From positions 1 through 36,898 of the forward strand of contig JAEDGA010000008.1 in NCBI GenBank assembly GCA_016297775.1: a stretch of DNA of 36,898 bases, in the 5' to 3' direction. A program made the translations under genes and the position numbers. The notes below the pieces were generated by a model, which was given only the letters and a program-made list of their open reading frames with translations, had not been told where the DNA came from and did no database searches. Below are positions 16,447 to 25,357 of this stretch, piece by piece. Source of the stretch: Candidatus Methanomethylophilaceae archaeon. Its GTDB lineage: Archaea > Thermoplasmatota > Thermoplasmata > Methanomassiliicoccales > Methanomethylophilaceae. Positions within the stretch are counted from its first letter, which is position 1. Each line of letters begins with the position of its first letter.

Positions 16447-19400
16447 AGAAGGAATTCAAGAAGCTCATGGTCATCGGATCCGGTCCGATCGTCATCGGAC
16501 AGGCGGCGGAGTTCGACTTCTCCGGATCCCAGGCCTGCAAATCCCTCAGAGAGGAGGGTTACAAGACCGTTCTGGTCAACTCCAACCCTGCGACCATCCA
16601 GACCGACCTGGACATGGCGGACTCCGTTTACATCGAACCAATGACCGCGGACATCGTCGCCAAGATCATCGAGAAGGAAGGCGTCGACGGGATCATGGCC
16701 GGAATGGGAGGACAGACCGCACTCAACATCTGTTCCGAGCTTGCGGAGAACGGAACGCTCGACAGACTCGGCGTCACCCTTCTCGGTACCCAGCCTGAGG
16801 CCATCGCCAAGTCCGAGGACAGAGAACTCTTCAAGGAGACCATGGAGGCCATCGGAGAGCCCGTCCCCCTCAGCAGAACATGCACCTCCATCGAGGAGGC
16901 ACTAGAAGCAGTGAAGTACATCGGAAGGTACCCCGTTCTCGTAAGGCCCGCGTACACCCTCGGAGGAACCGGAGGAGGTATCGCATACAACGAGGAGGAG
17001 CTCAGGGACATCTGCGGAAGGGGTCTCGCCTACTCCCGTATCCACCAGGTCCTCATCGAGGAGAGCGTGCTCGGATGGAAGGAGTACGAGTACGAGGTCA
17101 TGAGGGACCACAACGACAACTGCATCATCATCTGTAACATGGAGAACCTTGACGCCATGGGTATCCACACCGGAGAGAGCATCGTCTGCGCACCCTGTCT
17201 CACCCTATCCGATATGGACCACCAGAGACTCAGGTCCGCATCCATCAAGGTCATCCGTGCCCTCGGTATCGAGGGAGGATGCAACGTCCAGTTCGCATTC
17301 AACCCCGAGAACGGCGACTACAGGCTCATCGAGGTCAACCCCCGTGTGTCCAGGTCCTCCGCTCTCGCATCCAAGGCAACCGGATACCCCATCGCACGTG
17401 TATCCGCCAAGATCGCGGTGGGATACAACCTGGATGAGATCCCCAACAAGGTCACCGGCACGACATACGCGGCATTCGAACCCGCCATCGACTACGTTGT
17501 GCTCAAAGTACCCAGGTGGCCTTTCGACAAGTTCCGTACCGTCGACAGACACCTCGGGACCCAGATGAAATCCACCGGAGAGATGATGTCCATCGGACGC
17601 ACCTTCGAGGAGGCCATCCTCAAAGGTATCAGATCCCTGGAGATCGGTACGGTCCATCTCAACAGGATCGACGATTCCGACGAGGAGCTGGAGGACGAGC
17701 TCCTGCACGCCACCGACAGGCGCATCTTCGCCATCGCGGAAGCCCTCAGAAGGGGCTGGGGCGTGGAGAAGGTGTCCAAGCTCGCACAGTGGGACGCGTT
17801 CTTCACCACCAAGATCGACAACATCGTGAAGATGGAGCAGAGACTCGCATCCGAGAAGATGACTCCTGCCCTCATGAAGGAGGCCAAGGAGATGGGATTC
17901 GCGGATTCCGTCATCGCAAGCCTCACCGGAAGCGACGAGCTCACTGTCCGCAAGGAAAGGAAGGGGATGGGTATCCTGCCCACCTACAAGATGGTCGACA
18001 CCTGCGCAGGAGAGTTCGATGCCAAGACCCCCTACTTCTACTCCACGTACGGTCACAGCACCGAGCTTGTACGCGACAAGTCGAAGAAGAGCGTCGTCAT
18101 CATCGGAGGAGGACCCATCAGGATCGGACAGGGTATCGAGTTCGACTACAGCTGCGTCCACTCCGTCATGGCCCTTCAGAACGAGGGCATCGATGCCGTA
18201 ATCATCAACAACAACCCCGAGACCGTCTCCACCGACTTCGACATCTCGGACAGACTCTACTTCGAGCCTCTTACCCTGGAGGATGTTCTCAACGTCATAG
18301 AGGCGGAACAGGCCGACGGTGTCATCTGCCAGTACGGCGGACAGACCAGCGTCAACCTGGCATTGGATATAGAGAAGGCACTGGAGGGATCCGATACCAA
18401 GATCCTCGGTACGTCACCCGATGATATGGATGTGGCCGAGGACAGGAGGAGATTCTCCAAGCTCATGGACGAACTCGGCATAGAGCAGCCCAAGTCCGGA
18501 ACCGGTTATTCCTTCGAAGAAGCGAAGGAGATCGCGGAGGGCATCGGATACCCCGTACTGGTAAGGCCTTCATACGTCCTCGGAGGACGCGCGATGGAGA
18601 TCGTCTACTCCACCGACGAACTGAAGACGTACGTCGAGACCGCGGTCAAGGTATCCAGGAACCACCCCATCCTGATCGACAAGTATCTCACGAAAGCGAT
18701 CGAGTTGGATGTGGACCTGCTCTGCGACGGTACCGATGTGTTCGTCGGAGGTATCATGGAGCACGTGGAGTACGCGGGAGTGCACTCCGGAGACGCAACC
18801 ATGGTTCTGCCCCCCTTCACCCTTTCCGACAAGATCATCGAAGAGGTCCTGAACGTATCCAGGAAGGTCGCACTCGGACTCAACATCCGCGGACTCATGA
18901 ACCTGCAGCTCGCGGTCAAGGACGACAAGATCTTCATGATCGAGGCCAACCCCAGATCCTCCCGTACCGTCCCGTTCATCTCCAAGGCCACCGGAATCCC
19001 GCTCGCCAAGATCTCCACACAGATCATGTTGGGAAAGAGCCTGAAGGATGTGGGTCTCGGATCCGGATACAAGACCCTCGACCACTACGCCATCAAGGCA
19101 TCCGTCTTCCCGTTCCTGAAGCTCGTCGGTGTGGATTCCATCCTCACTCCCGAGATGAAGTCCACGGGAGAGGTCATGGGTATCGACGAGGACTTCGATG
19201 TGGCATGTTACAAGGCCCTCATCGCGGCAGGCAACAAGCTCCCCACCGAGGGCGGAGTGTACATCACCGTCAACGATGAAGATAAACCGAACATCGTCCC
19301 TGCGGCCAAATCCCTGCACGAGATGGGATTCACCATCTACGCCACCAAGGGAACGGCCACATACCTCAGGGAGTTCGGAATACCTGCCACCACCGTGTTC

Positions 19401-19649
19401 AAGATCAACGAGAACCAGGGCATGGATGCTCTCGGACTGATGAGACAGGGTAAGATCAACCTGATCATCAACACGCCCTCGCTCAAGAGCGGTGCCGTGA
19501 GGGACGGAGCCACCATGCGCCGTATCGCCGTGGAGCTGGAGATCCCCTCTATGACCACCGTCAACGGTGCCAACATCGCCGTCGGTGCCATCAAGGTCGC
19601 CAGATCCCAGAAGATCAGTGTCCGCGGAATGAAAGAGTTCCACAGGTGA
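16443..19649 (+). CDS. carB: Carbamoyl-phosphate synthase, large subunit
   Basis: A 1068-residue enzyme, the normal full length, with two homologous ATP-grasp synthetase halves. The first half begins M-V-I-G-S-G-P-I-V-I-G-Q-A-A-E-F-D-F-S-G and the second I-I-G-G-G-P-I-R-I-G-Q-G-I-E-F-D-Y-S, the paired signatures of CarB. Each has the G-G-x-G-G or G-G-R ATP-loop and E-x-N-P-R metal-binding motif (E-V-N-P-R-V-S-R-S-S and E-A-N-P-R-S-S-R-T-V). A C-terminal MGS-like allosteric domain follows (Y-A-T-K-G-T-A, then G-K-I-N-L-I-I-N-T-P). It starts inside the carA stop, so translation is coupled. AGGTG at its very 3' end serves as the ribosome site of the next gene. Confidence 0.97.
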   Translation: MKKEFKKLMVIGSGPIVIGQAAEFDFSGSQACKSLREEGYKTVLVNSNPATIQTDLDMADSVYIEPMTADIVAKIIEKEGVDGIMAGMGGQTALNICSELAENGTLDRLGVTLLGTQPEAIAKSEDRELFKETMEAIGEPVPLSRTCTSIEEALEAVKYIGRYPVLVRPAYTLGGTGGGIAYNEEELRDICGRGLAYSRIHQVLIEESVLGWKEYEYEVMRDHNDNCIIICNMENLDAMGIHTGESIVCAPCLTLSDMDHQRLRSASIKVIRALGIEGGCNVQFAFNPENGDYRLIEVNPRVSRSSALASKATGYPIARVSAKIAVGYNLDEIPNKVTGTTYAAFEPAIDYVVLKVPRWPFDKFRTVDRHLGTQMKSTGEMMSIGRTFEEAILKGIRSLEIGTVHLNRIDDSDEELEDELLHATDRRIFAIAEALRRGWGVEKVSKLAQWDAFFTTKIDNIVKMEQRLASEKMTPALMKEAKEMGFADSVIASLTGSDELTVRKERKGMGILPTYKMVDTCAGEFDAKTPYFYSTYGHSTELVRDKSKKSVVIIGGGPIRIGQGIEFDYSCVHSVMALQNEGIDAVIINNNPETVSTDFDISDRLYFEPLTLEDVLNVIEAEQADGVICQYGGQTSVNLALDIEKALEGSDTKILGTSPDDMDVAEDRRRFSKLMDELGIEQPKSGTGYSFEEAKEIAEGIGYPVLVRPSYVLGGRAMEIVYSTDELKTYVETAVKVSRNHPILIDKYLTKAIELDVDLLCDGTDVFVGGIMEHVEYAGVHSGDATMVLPPFTLSDKIIEEVLNVSRKVALGLNIRGLMNLQLAVKDDKIFMIEANPRSSRTVPFISKATGIPLAKISTQIMLGKSLKDVGLGSGYKTLDHYAIKASVFPFLKLVGVDSILTPEMKSTGEVMGIDEDFDVACYKALIAAGNKLPTEGGVYITVNDEDKPNIVPAAKSLHEMGFTIYATKGTATYLREFGIPATTVFKINENQGMDALGLMRQGKINLIINTPSLKSGAVRDGATMRRIAVELEIPSMTTVNGANIAVGAIKVARSQKISVRGMKEFHR

Positions 19650-19654
19650 ACGGC

Positions 19655-20770
19655 ATGTCCGAGCATCACGAGCGGATACTGTACCCGTTCTCGGCCATCG
19701 TAGGCCAGGAACGTATGAAGGCCGCACTGATGCTCAATGCGGTCGACCCCTCCATCGGAGGAGTCCTGATCAAAGGCGACAGGGGTACCGCCAAATCCAC
19801 ATCGGTCAGGTCCCTTGCCGCCCTCCTTCCCGAGTACGACACCGTGGTCGGATGTGAGTTCTCCTGCGATCCAAACAAACCAGAGAGCATGTGCAGGAGA
19901 TGCAGGGAGAACAAAGACCTGCGTGTCTCCAGACAGAGGATGAGAGTGATCGAACTCCCCATATCCGCCACCGAGGACAAGGTCGTCGGTACTCTGGACA
20001 TATCCGCCGCCATCAAGAACGGCGAGAAGAGGTTCGAACCCGGTATCTTGGCCGAAGCACACAGGAACATCTTGTACGTGGACGAGGTCAACCTTCTCAA
20101 CGACCATATCGTGGATGTCCTGCTGGACGCCGCTGCGATGGGCGTCAACACCGTGGAACGTGAGGGGATATCATATTCCCACCCTTCCAGATTCATCCTC
20201 ATCGGTACCATGAACCCCGAGGAAGGGGATCTGAGACCACAGCTCCTGGATCGTTTCGGTCTCTGTGTGAACGTGGTTGGTATCGACGATCCGGAGACCA
20301 GACTGGAGATCATCCTCAGACGTGCGGATTTCGAGAGGGATCCGGAGACATTCGTATCCCAATGGAGACCCAAGGACGAGGAGATCGCCGAGAGCATAAG
20401 GAAGGCGAAGGAGATCCTTCCCGATGTCAGGATATCCAGGGAGATGCTGCGCAAGATCGTCGATATCTGTATAGATCTCGGTGTGGACGGTCACCGCGGT
20501 GACATCACCATGATGAAGACCTGTTCCGCGATCGCTGCCATGGCAGGCAGGAAGGAGGTCATCGACGAGGACATACGCGAGGCCGCCGTACTTGTGCTGG
20601 CACATCGCATGAAGAAGATGCCGTTCGACGATCCGGACACCGATGACAGGAGGATCGAGGATGCCGTCGACAGGGCCGAGGGCAAGACATCCGAATCTGA
20701 AACATCCGCCAACGGAAGTCCCAACGGCAAAAGTACCAAGAACTTCAAGTCCAGCGGCCCTTTCGCATAA
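19655..20770 (+). CDS. AAA+ chelatase subunit (ChlI/CobS-like), zero-frame product of a chlD-type gene
   Basis: A 371-residue AAA+ ATPase of the Mg/Co-chelatase type. It opens with Y-P-F-S-A-I-V-G-Q-E. Walker A is G-D-R-G-T-A-K-S-T, Walker B I-L-Y-V-D-E-V-N-L-L, and sensor and Arg-finger region G-T-M-N-P-E-E-G-D-L-R-P-Q-L-L-D-R-F. A Cys cluster C-x3-C-x8-C-x2-C lies after the first strand. The C-terminal helical domain ends in a Ser/Asn/Lys linker (S-E-S-E-T-S-A-N-G-S-P-N-G). ATG 19655 has AGGTG overlapping the carB stop as its ribosome site; GTG 19646 is an alternative. The frame stops at TAA 20768-20770 just after a CCCTTTC slippery site, and the VWA half continues in the -1 frame. Standing alone it would be the small chelatase subunit. 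Confidence 0.9.
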   Translation: MSEHHERILYPFSAIVGQERMKAALMLNAVDPSIGGVLIKGDRGTAKSTSVRSLAALLPEYDTVVGCEFSCDPNKPESMCRRCRENKDLRVSRQRMRVIELPISATEDKVVGTLDISAAIKNGEKRFEPGILAEAHRNILYVDEVNLLNDHIVDVLLDAAAMGVNTVEREGISYSHPSRFILIGTMNPEEGDLRPQLLDRFGLCVNVVGIDDPETRLEIILRRADFERDPETFVSQWRPKDEEIAESIRKAKEILPDVRISREMLRKIVDICIDLGVDGHRGDITMMKTCSAIAAMAGRKEVIDEDIREAAVLVLAHRMKKMPFDDPDTDDRRIEDAVDRAEGKTSESETSANGSPNGKSTKNFKSSGPFA

Positions 20771-21576
20771 GATCCTCCGAGCTTGACCCGCGGCTGAGGA
20801 TCGATGGTATCGTGCGGGACAGTACCGGCAGGCGCTCCGAGACTGAGTCGTATTCGGGCAGATACGTCGGAAGCAGGATACCGAAGGGCAGACCCAACAG
20901 CATAGCCGTGGATGCCACCGTGAGGGCAGCGGCAAGGAACGGCAGCGTAGGTCCGGACGGCACCCTGGAGATCAGGGAATCGGACGTGATGGAGAAAGTG
21001 TACCAGCGCAGGACGGGTGTGACCATCGTCTTCCTGGTGGATGCCAGCGGATCCATGGGTGCCAGAAGGAGGATGTCCGCGGTGAAGGGTGCCATGCTAT
21101 CCATATTGACCGATGCGTATCAGAAGAGGGACAGGGTATCCTTGGTCACATTCAGGGACAGGGGCGCCCAGGTCCTGGTGCCTCCCACCAACAGCGTGGA
21201 ACTCGCGAAGAAGAGGATGGAACTCATGCCCACAGGCGGAAAGACACCGCTGGCACATGGTCTGATGACCGCCGACAGACTGATACGCACCGAGATGATC
21301 AAACGTCCCAAGGACCTGTATCTCCTTGTGGTCGTATCCGACGGAAGGGGCAACGTCCCGCTCTACGGTAAAGATGCCACGAAGGATTGCATATCTGTAT
21401 GCGCATCCATCTCCGAGAGCGGCGCAAGATCCCTGTTCCTGGATACAGAGCAGGGGCTGGTGAGATTGGGTCTTGCACACAGACTCGCGGATGCCATGGG
21501 GGCCAAGTACATGAAGTTGGACGACATCGGCAGTGATGCCATCTCGATGGCAGCAAGGAACGCTTCGCAGGTGTGA
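19655..21576 (+). CDS. AAA+-VWA cobaltochelatase medium subunit (ChlD-like), by predicted -1 frameshift
   Basis: The predicted product joins 19655-20764 to 20764-21576, 640 residues, the usual size of ChlD-type proteins. After slippage on CCCTTTC the reading continues P-F-R-I-R-S-S-E-L-D-P-R-L-R, then the linker R-Y-V-G-S-R-I-P-K-G and a VWA domain. The metal-ion-dependent adhesion site is D-A-S-G-S-M-G-A, a Thr in T-G-G-K-T-P-L, and S-D-G-R-G-N. The medium subunit bridges the AAA+ ring and CobN during cobalt insertion. The -1 frame has no ATG, GTG or TTG between the stop at 20698-20700 and GTG 20812. The conserved linker would be lost if the VWA part began at that GTG. An indel or separate start is the alternative. 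Confidence 0.72.
20758..20764 (+). promoter_or_regulatory. -1 ribosomal frameshift slippery heptamer
   Basis: CCCTTTC is read in the zero frame as C-CCT-TTC (Pro-Phe). Slipping back one base gives CCC-TTT, and both tRNAs re-pair well. This is the canonical X-XXY-YYZ form. The zero-frame stop TAA comes one codon later (20768-20770), and a stem begins 6 nt downstream. Confidence 0.75.
20771..20818 (+). promoter_or_regulatory. Predicted H-type pseudoknot stimulating frameshift
   Basis: Stem 1 is GATCCTC (20771-20777) with GAGGATC (20796-20802), seven perfect pairs. The loop bases CCCGC (20787-20791) are complementary to GCGGG (20814-20818), giving a 5-bp stem 2, extendable by one G-U pair. The linkers are 9, 4 and 11 nt. 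The 6-nt spacer from the slippery heptamer lies in the range seen for -1 frameshift signals. Folding was done by hand only. Confidence 0.62.
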
Positions 21577-21577
21577 G

Positions 21578-24500
21578 ATGAGACTTACAATAGTGATATG
21601 GGATTCGCTGTACCCGTGCGTCACGTCGACAGCTAAGGATTCGATGTTCGAAACATCGGTGTTCTCCGAACGCGAAGTGGACAGCGATCCTGACAGACTG
21701 CAACGTCTGAAGGATTCCATGATGGGATCGGACCTACTCCTGCTCCACAGGACGACACATTCCTTCTGGGAGGATCTCGTCGGATTCGTGAAAGGGTTGG
21801 AAGACAAGAGGATAATCTGTTTCGGACAGGATCCCGCATTCTGGTCCCTGTCCAACGTGGACCCTGAGATCGTATCCAAAACGTATGCTTACGATCAGAA
21901 TGCCGATTCCGACAACATAGGACAGATGTTCCGCTTCCTGGAGAACAGGTTCATCGATCCCAATACCAAATACAGAGAACCCAAGGTCATCCCGTGGCAG
22001 GGGATAGTCCATCCAGAAGCAAAAGATACGATATTCGATTCCTCGGAGGATTATCTGGAATGGTATCCCCATCGTGACAGGAAGCTGGTCGGGATGATAG
22101 TATCCAGAAGCTCATGGATAAGCGACCAGCACCGTGTCGAGGACGAACTGATATCCGAACTGGAGGCTAGAGGACTTGGGGTGTTGCCGGTGATGACGAA
22201 CTCCCTCCACAACGAGGAGACGGGTTCCAAGAACATCTCCGAATGTCTGGATCTCCATATGATCAGGAACGGTAGACCGATCGTGTCCGCTCTGGTAAAA
22301 CTCGTGACATTCCTGATCGGTAAAAGACCGGACATGGACCACGAGACATCTTCCAGACTCGCGGATTCCCAACTGAGGAACATGGATGTGCCTGTGTTCC
22401 AACCGGTCATTTCCCTGAACATGTCCGTGGACGAATGGAAAGAATCCGACGGGATAACAGCGGATATCCCATGGAACGTCACCATGCCGGAATTCGAAGG
22501 GGCCATAGAACCGGTAATGATGGCCGCCACCCGTGCGGGTGATGACGATTATTACAACAGGACGCCGATACCCGGCAGATGTGCCAGGATAGCGGACAGG
22601 ATCGCGAAGAGGATATCCCTCAGAGACAAGGACAACTCGGAGAAGAAGGTCGTCCTGATGCTCAACAACAGCCCGTGCGCATCCGTGGAGGCCAACATAG
22701 GTAGCGCTGCTGGCCTGGATTCCATAGCGTCCGCGGTGAACATACTGTCGTCGCTCAGGGATGCCGGATATGATGTGGAGGTCCCGGACGGGCCGGACGA
22801 CCTGATAAGGATGTTCATGTCCCGTAAGGCCTTCTCCGAATTCAGATGGACGTCCAAGGAGACCATCAGGGACAGCGGTGGCTGTGTGTACATGATGTCC
22901 AAGGACAGGTATCTGTCATATTTCATGACCCTGCCGGAGGGGATCAGAGAGCGCATGGTATCCACTTGGGGGGAGCCTCCCGGGGAATCCATGTGCATCG
23001 ACGGGGAGATATTGATCACAGGGATCGAACTGGGCAATGCCATCGTCATGGTACAGCCCAAACGCGGATGCAAAGGTGCCAGATGCGACGGTACCGTATG
23101 CATGATATTGCACGATCCCGAATGTCCCCCGTCCCATCAATATCTTGCCACATACCATTTCATCAGGGACATCTACGGTGCGGATGCACTGATACACGTA
23201 GGCACACATGGTACCGCGGAATTCCTCCCGGGAAAGAGCGTCGGACTCTCAGACGAATGCTATCCCGACATAACGGTCGGCGATCTACCGATATTCTACG
23301 TTTACAACACGGACAATCCTCCCGAGGGTTCGGTCGCGAAGAGACGCTTGTATTCCACCCTGATCGGACATATGCAGGCTCCGACCGCATCCGGCGGATT
23401 GTACGGACCGTACCGCAGACTTGACGACATCATATCGGAATACGAGACCTCCAAATACGATCCCGCAAGGGCACATGCCCTGCAACACGAGATATTGGAT
23501 GTCATGAGGGAATGCGGGATGCAGGACACACCCGAGGATCACGACGGCGACATGGACGTATTGGTTAGAAGATGTCACGAGACCCTGTCCCTGATAAGGA
23601 ACAGCCGTGCGGAGACTGGGATGCATACCTTCGGTACATACCCTGACGACACAGGGATGTGCGACCTCGTCTCATCTATAATGTCCCGTTCCGGGGATCC
23701 GCCAATGGCATATGCTGTCGCGAATGCAATGGGATTGGATTATCCGAAACTGTTGGAGAACAAGGACGGTTTCGACGATGAACGCAAAGCATCCTGCGGG
23801 TCGCTCATCGAAATGGTCAACAAAAGATGCAACATCATCATAAGATCGGTATTGGAAGGATCGACCCCCGCCGAGATCGAGGACAGGATAGGTTCCGATC
23901 ACATAGAGGGATTGGACGTATACGCGGAACGTATCACGGACATCCGGGACCGTGTACTGTCATCCGACGAGATCGGTTCCCTCATCCACGCACTGGACGG
24001 AGGATTCACCGAGGCAGGACCATCCGGTTACATATCCAGGGGAAGGGACGATGTCCTCCCCACCGGACGCAACTTCTATTCGCTGGATCCAAGGAAGGTC
24101 CCCACACGTTCCGCCTGGAAGGTAGGTACCCGTCTCGCGGATGCCCTGTTGGACAGGTACATGGATGACGAAGGCTCATATCCGGAATCCGTTGCGTTCC
24201 AGTGGATGACCAACGACATCATGGCGGCGGACGGCGAGATGATGGCGGAGATATTCTCGTTGATCGGTGTGGAACCGATATGGACCCCGTCCGGACATGT
24301 GGAATCGTTCAGGATAATCCCGGAAGAGGAACTGGTACATCCCAGGATAGATGTCACCGCAAGGATATCCGGTATCCTGAGGGACACCTTCCCGGACAGA
24401 TTGGATCTTGTAGATTCGGCCATAAGGGCGGTATCCGAACTAGATGAGGGCGATGAGGTCAACCACATCGCCAAACATGTCAGGCAATCCGTATCCGAAG

Positions 24501-25357
24501 GGGAGGATGCCGATATGGCGACAGCGAGACTGTTCTCGTCCAAACCCGGTACGTACACCAGCGGGGTGAACCTGGCCGTGCTGTCGGGTGCGTGGAAGGA
24601 CGAGAAGGATCTGGCGGAGATCTACATCGCGGTGAACGGATACGCATACGGCGGAGGCAGGAAGGGCGCGGACTCCCGCGTACAGTTCGCATCCGCTCTG
24701 GAGAACGTGTCCCTTACATTCAACAAGGTGGTATCGGACGACCATGACCTTCTCGGATGCTGCTGTTACTACAGCAACCAGGGAGGGTTGACCGCGGCTG
24801 CGAGACACATGTCCGAGAAGAAGGTGAACACCTACTACGGGGACACACGCGAGAGGGATGATGTGGGTGTACGCACACTCTCCGACGAGATAGAACGTGT
24901 GGTGAGATCCAAACTCCTGAATCCCAAATGGATGCAGGACATGAAGGATCACGGATACAAAGGCGCCGCGGACATGATGAAGAAGATCACCAGGGTGTAC
25001 GGATGGGAGGCATCCACTGGAGAGGTGGACGATTCCATCTTCGACGGTATCGCCGAATCATACATCAACGATCCAGAGATGAGGGACTTCTTCGGAAGCA
25101 ACAACCCCTATGCGGCGGAGGAGATCTCCCGCAGACTCCTCGAAGCTGAGAGCAGAGGATTGTGGAATGCGGATAAGGATACGTTGGAAAGGCTGAAGGA
25201 GTCCTATCTCGAGATAGAATCATGGATGGAGGACCTGTCCGACGGAGGCGACATCCAGGGTGACGAAGTACCGATCTCGTCACCGGACCAATTGCCGATA
25301 GGTTCCGAGATAGCCGAACTGATGAGGAAGATACACTCCAGGAAGGGATCGCATTGA
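21578..25357 (+). CDS. cobN: Cobaltochelatase large subunit CobN
   Basis: A 1259-residue subunit, the normal length of the CobN/BchH family, which binds the corrin or porphyrin ring and the metal. Recognisable family stretches are G-N-A-I-V-M-V-Q-P-K-R-G, the strongly conserved H-V-G-T-H-G-T-A-E-F-L-P-G-K near residue 540, the P-T-G-R-N-F-Y-S-L-D-P segment near 835, and the C-terminal N-G-Y-A-Y-G-G-G-R-K-G-A. It would insert cobalt together with the AAA+ and AAA+-VWA subunits encoded just upstream. ATG 21578 is one base after the VWA stop, with AGGTG 5 nt upstream. A frame extending upstream to 21533 overlaps the VWA gene and is rejected. Its TGA overlaps the TTG start of the ABC gene. A BchH role is unlikely, since nothing for chlorophyll is present. 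Confidence 0.92.
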   Translation: MRLTIVIWDSLYPCVTSTAKDSMFETSVFSEREVDSDPDRLQRLKDSMMGSDLLLLHRTTHSFWEDLVGFVKGLEDKRIICFGQDPAFWSLSNVDPEIVSKTYAYDQNADSDNIGQMFRFLENRFIDPNTKYREPKVIPWQGIVHPEAKDTIFDSSEDYLEWYPHRDRKLVGMIVSRSSWISDQHRVEDELISELEARGLGVLPVMTNSLHNEETGSKNISECLDLHMIRNGRPIVSALVKLVTFLIGKRPDMDHETSSRLADSQLRNMDVPVFQPVISLNMSVDEWKESDGITADIPWNVTMPEFEGAIEPVMMAATRAGDDDYYNRTPIPGRCARIADRIAKRISLRDKDNSEKKVVLMLNNSPCASVEANIGSAAGLDSIASAVNILSSLRDAGYDVEVPDGPDDLIRMFMSRKAFSEFRWTSKETIRDSGGCVYMMSKDRYLSYFMTLPEGIRERMVSTWGEPPGESMCIDGEILITGIELGNAIVMVQPKRGCKGARCDGTVCMILHDPECPPSHQYLATYHFIRDIYGADALIHVGTHGTAEFLPGKSVGLSDECYPDITVGDLPIFYVYNTDNPPEGSVAKRRLYSTLIGHMQAPTASGGLYGPYRRLDDIISEYETSKYDPARAHALQHEILDVMRECGMQDTPEDHDGDMDVLVRRCHETLSLIRNSRAETGMHTFGTYPDDTGMCDLVSSIMSRSGDPPMAYAVANAMGLDYPKLLENKDGFDDERKASCGSLIEMVNKRCNIIIRSVLEGSTPAEIEDRIGSDHIEGLDVYAERITDIRDRVLSSDEIGSLIHALDGGFTEAGPSGYISRGRDDVLPTGRNFYSLDPRKVPTRSAWKVGTRLADALLDRYMDDEGSYPESVAFQWMTNDIMAADGEMMAEIFSLIGVEPIWTPSGHVESFRIIPEEELVHPRIDVTARISGILRDTFPDRLDLVDSAIRAVSELDEGDEVNHIAKHVRQSVSEGEDADMATARLFSSKPGTYTSGVNLAVLSGAWKDEKDLAEIYIAVNGYAYGGGRKGADSRVQFASALENVSLTFNKVVSDDHDLLGCCCYYSNQGGLTAAARHMSEKKVNTYYGDTRERDDVGVRTLSDEIERVVRSKLLNPKWMQDMKDHGYKGAADMMKKITRVYGWEASTGEVDDSIFDGIAESYINDPEMRDFFGSNNPYAAEEISRRLLEAESRGLWNADKDTLERLKESYLEIESWMEDLSDGGDIQGDEVPISSPDQLPIGSEIAELMRKIHSRKGSH

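Noticed and set aside
17205..18161. 318-residue minus-strand frame inside carB
   Set aside because: Shadow frame from the strong third-position bias of carB, with no domain.
20812..21576. VWA protein as an independent gene from GTG 20812
   Set aside because: It would lose the conserved linker, has a poor ribosome site (GAGG 12 nt away), and its start falls within a predicted stem. Kept only as the alternative to the frameshift.
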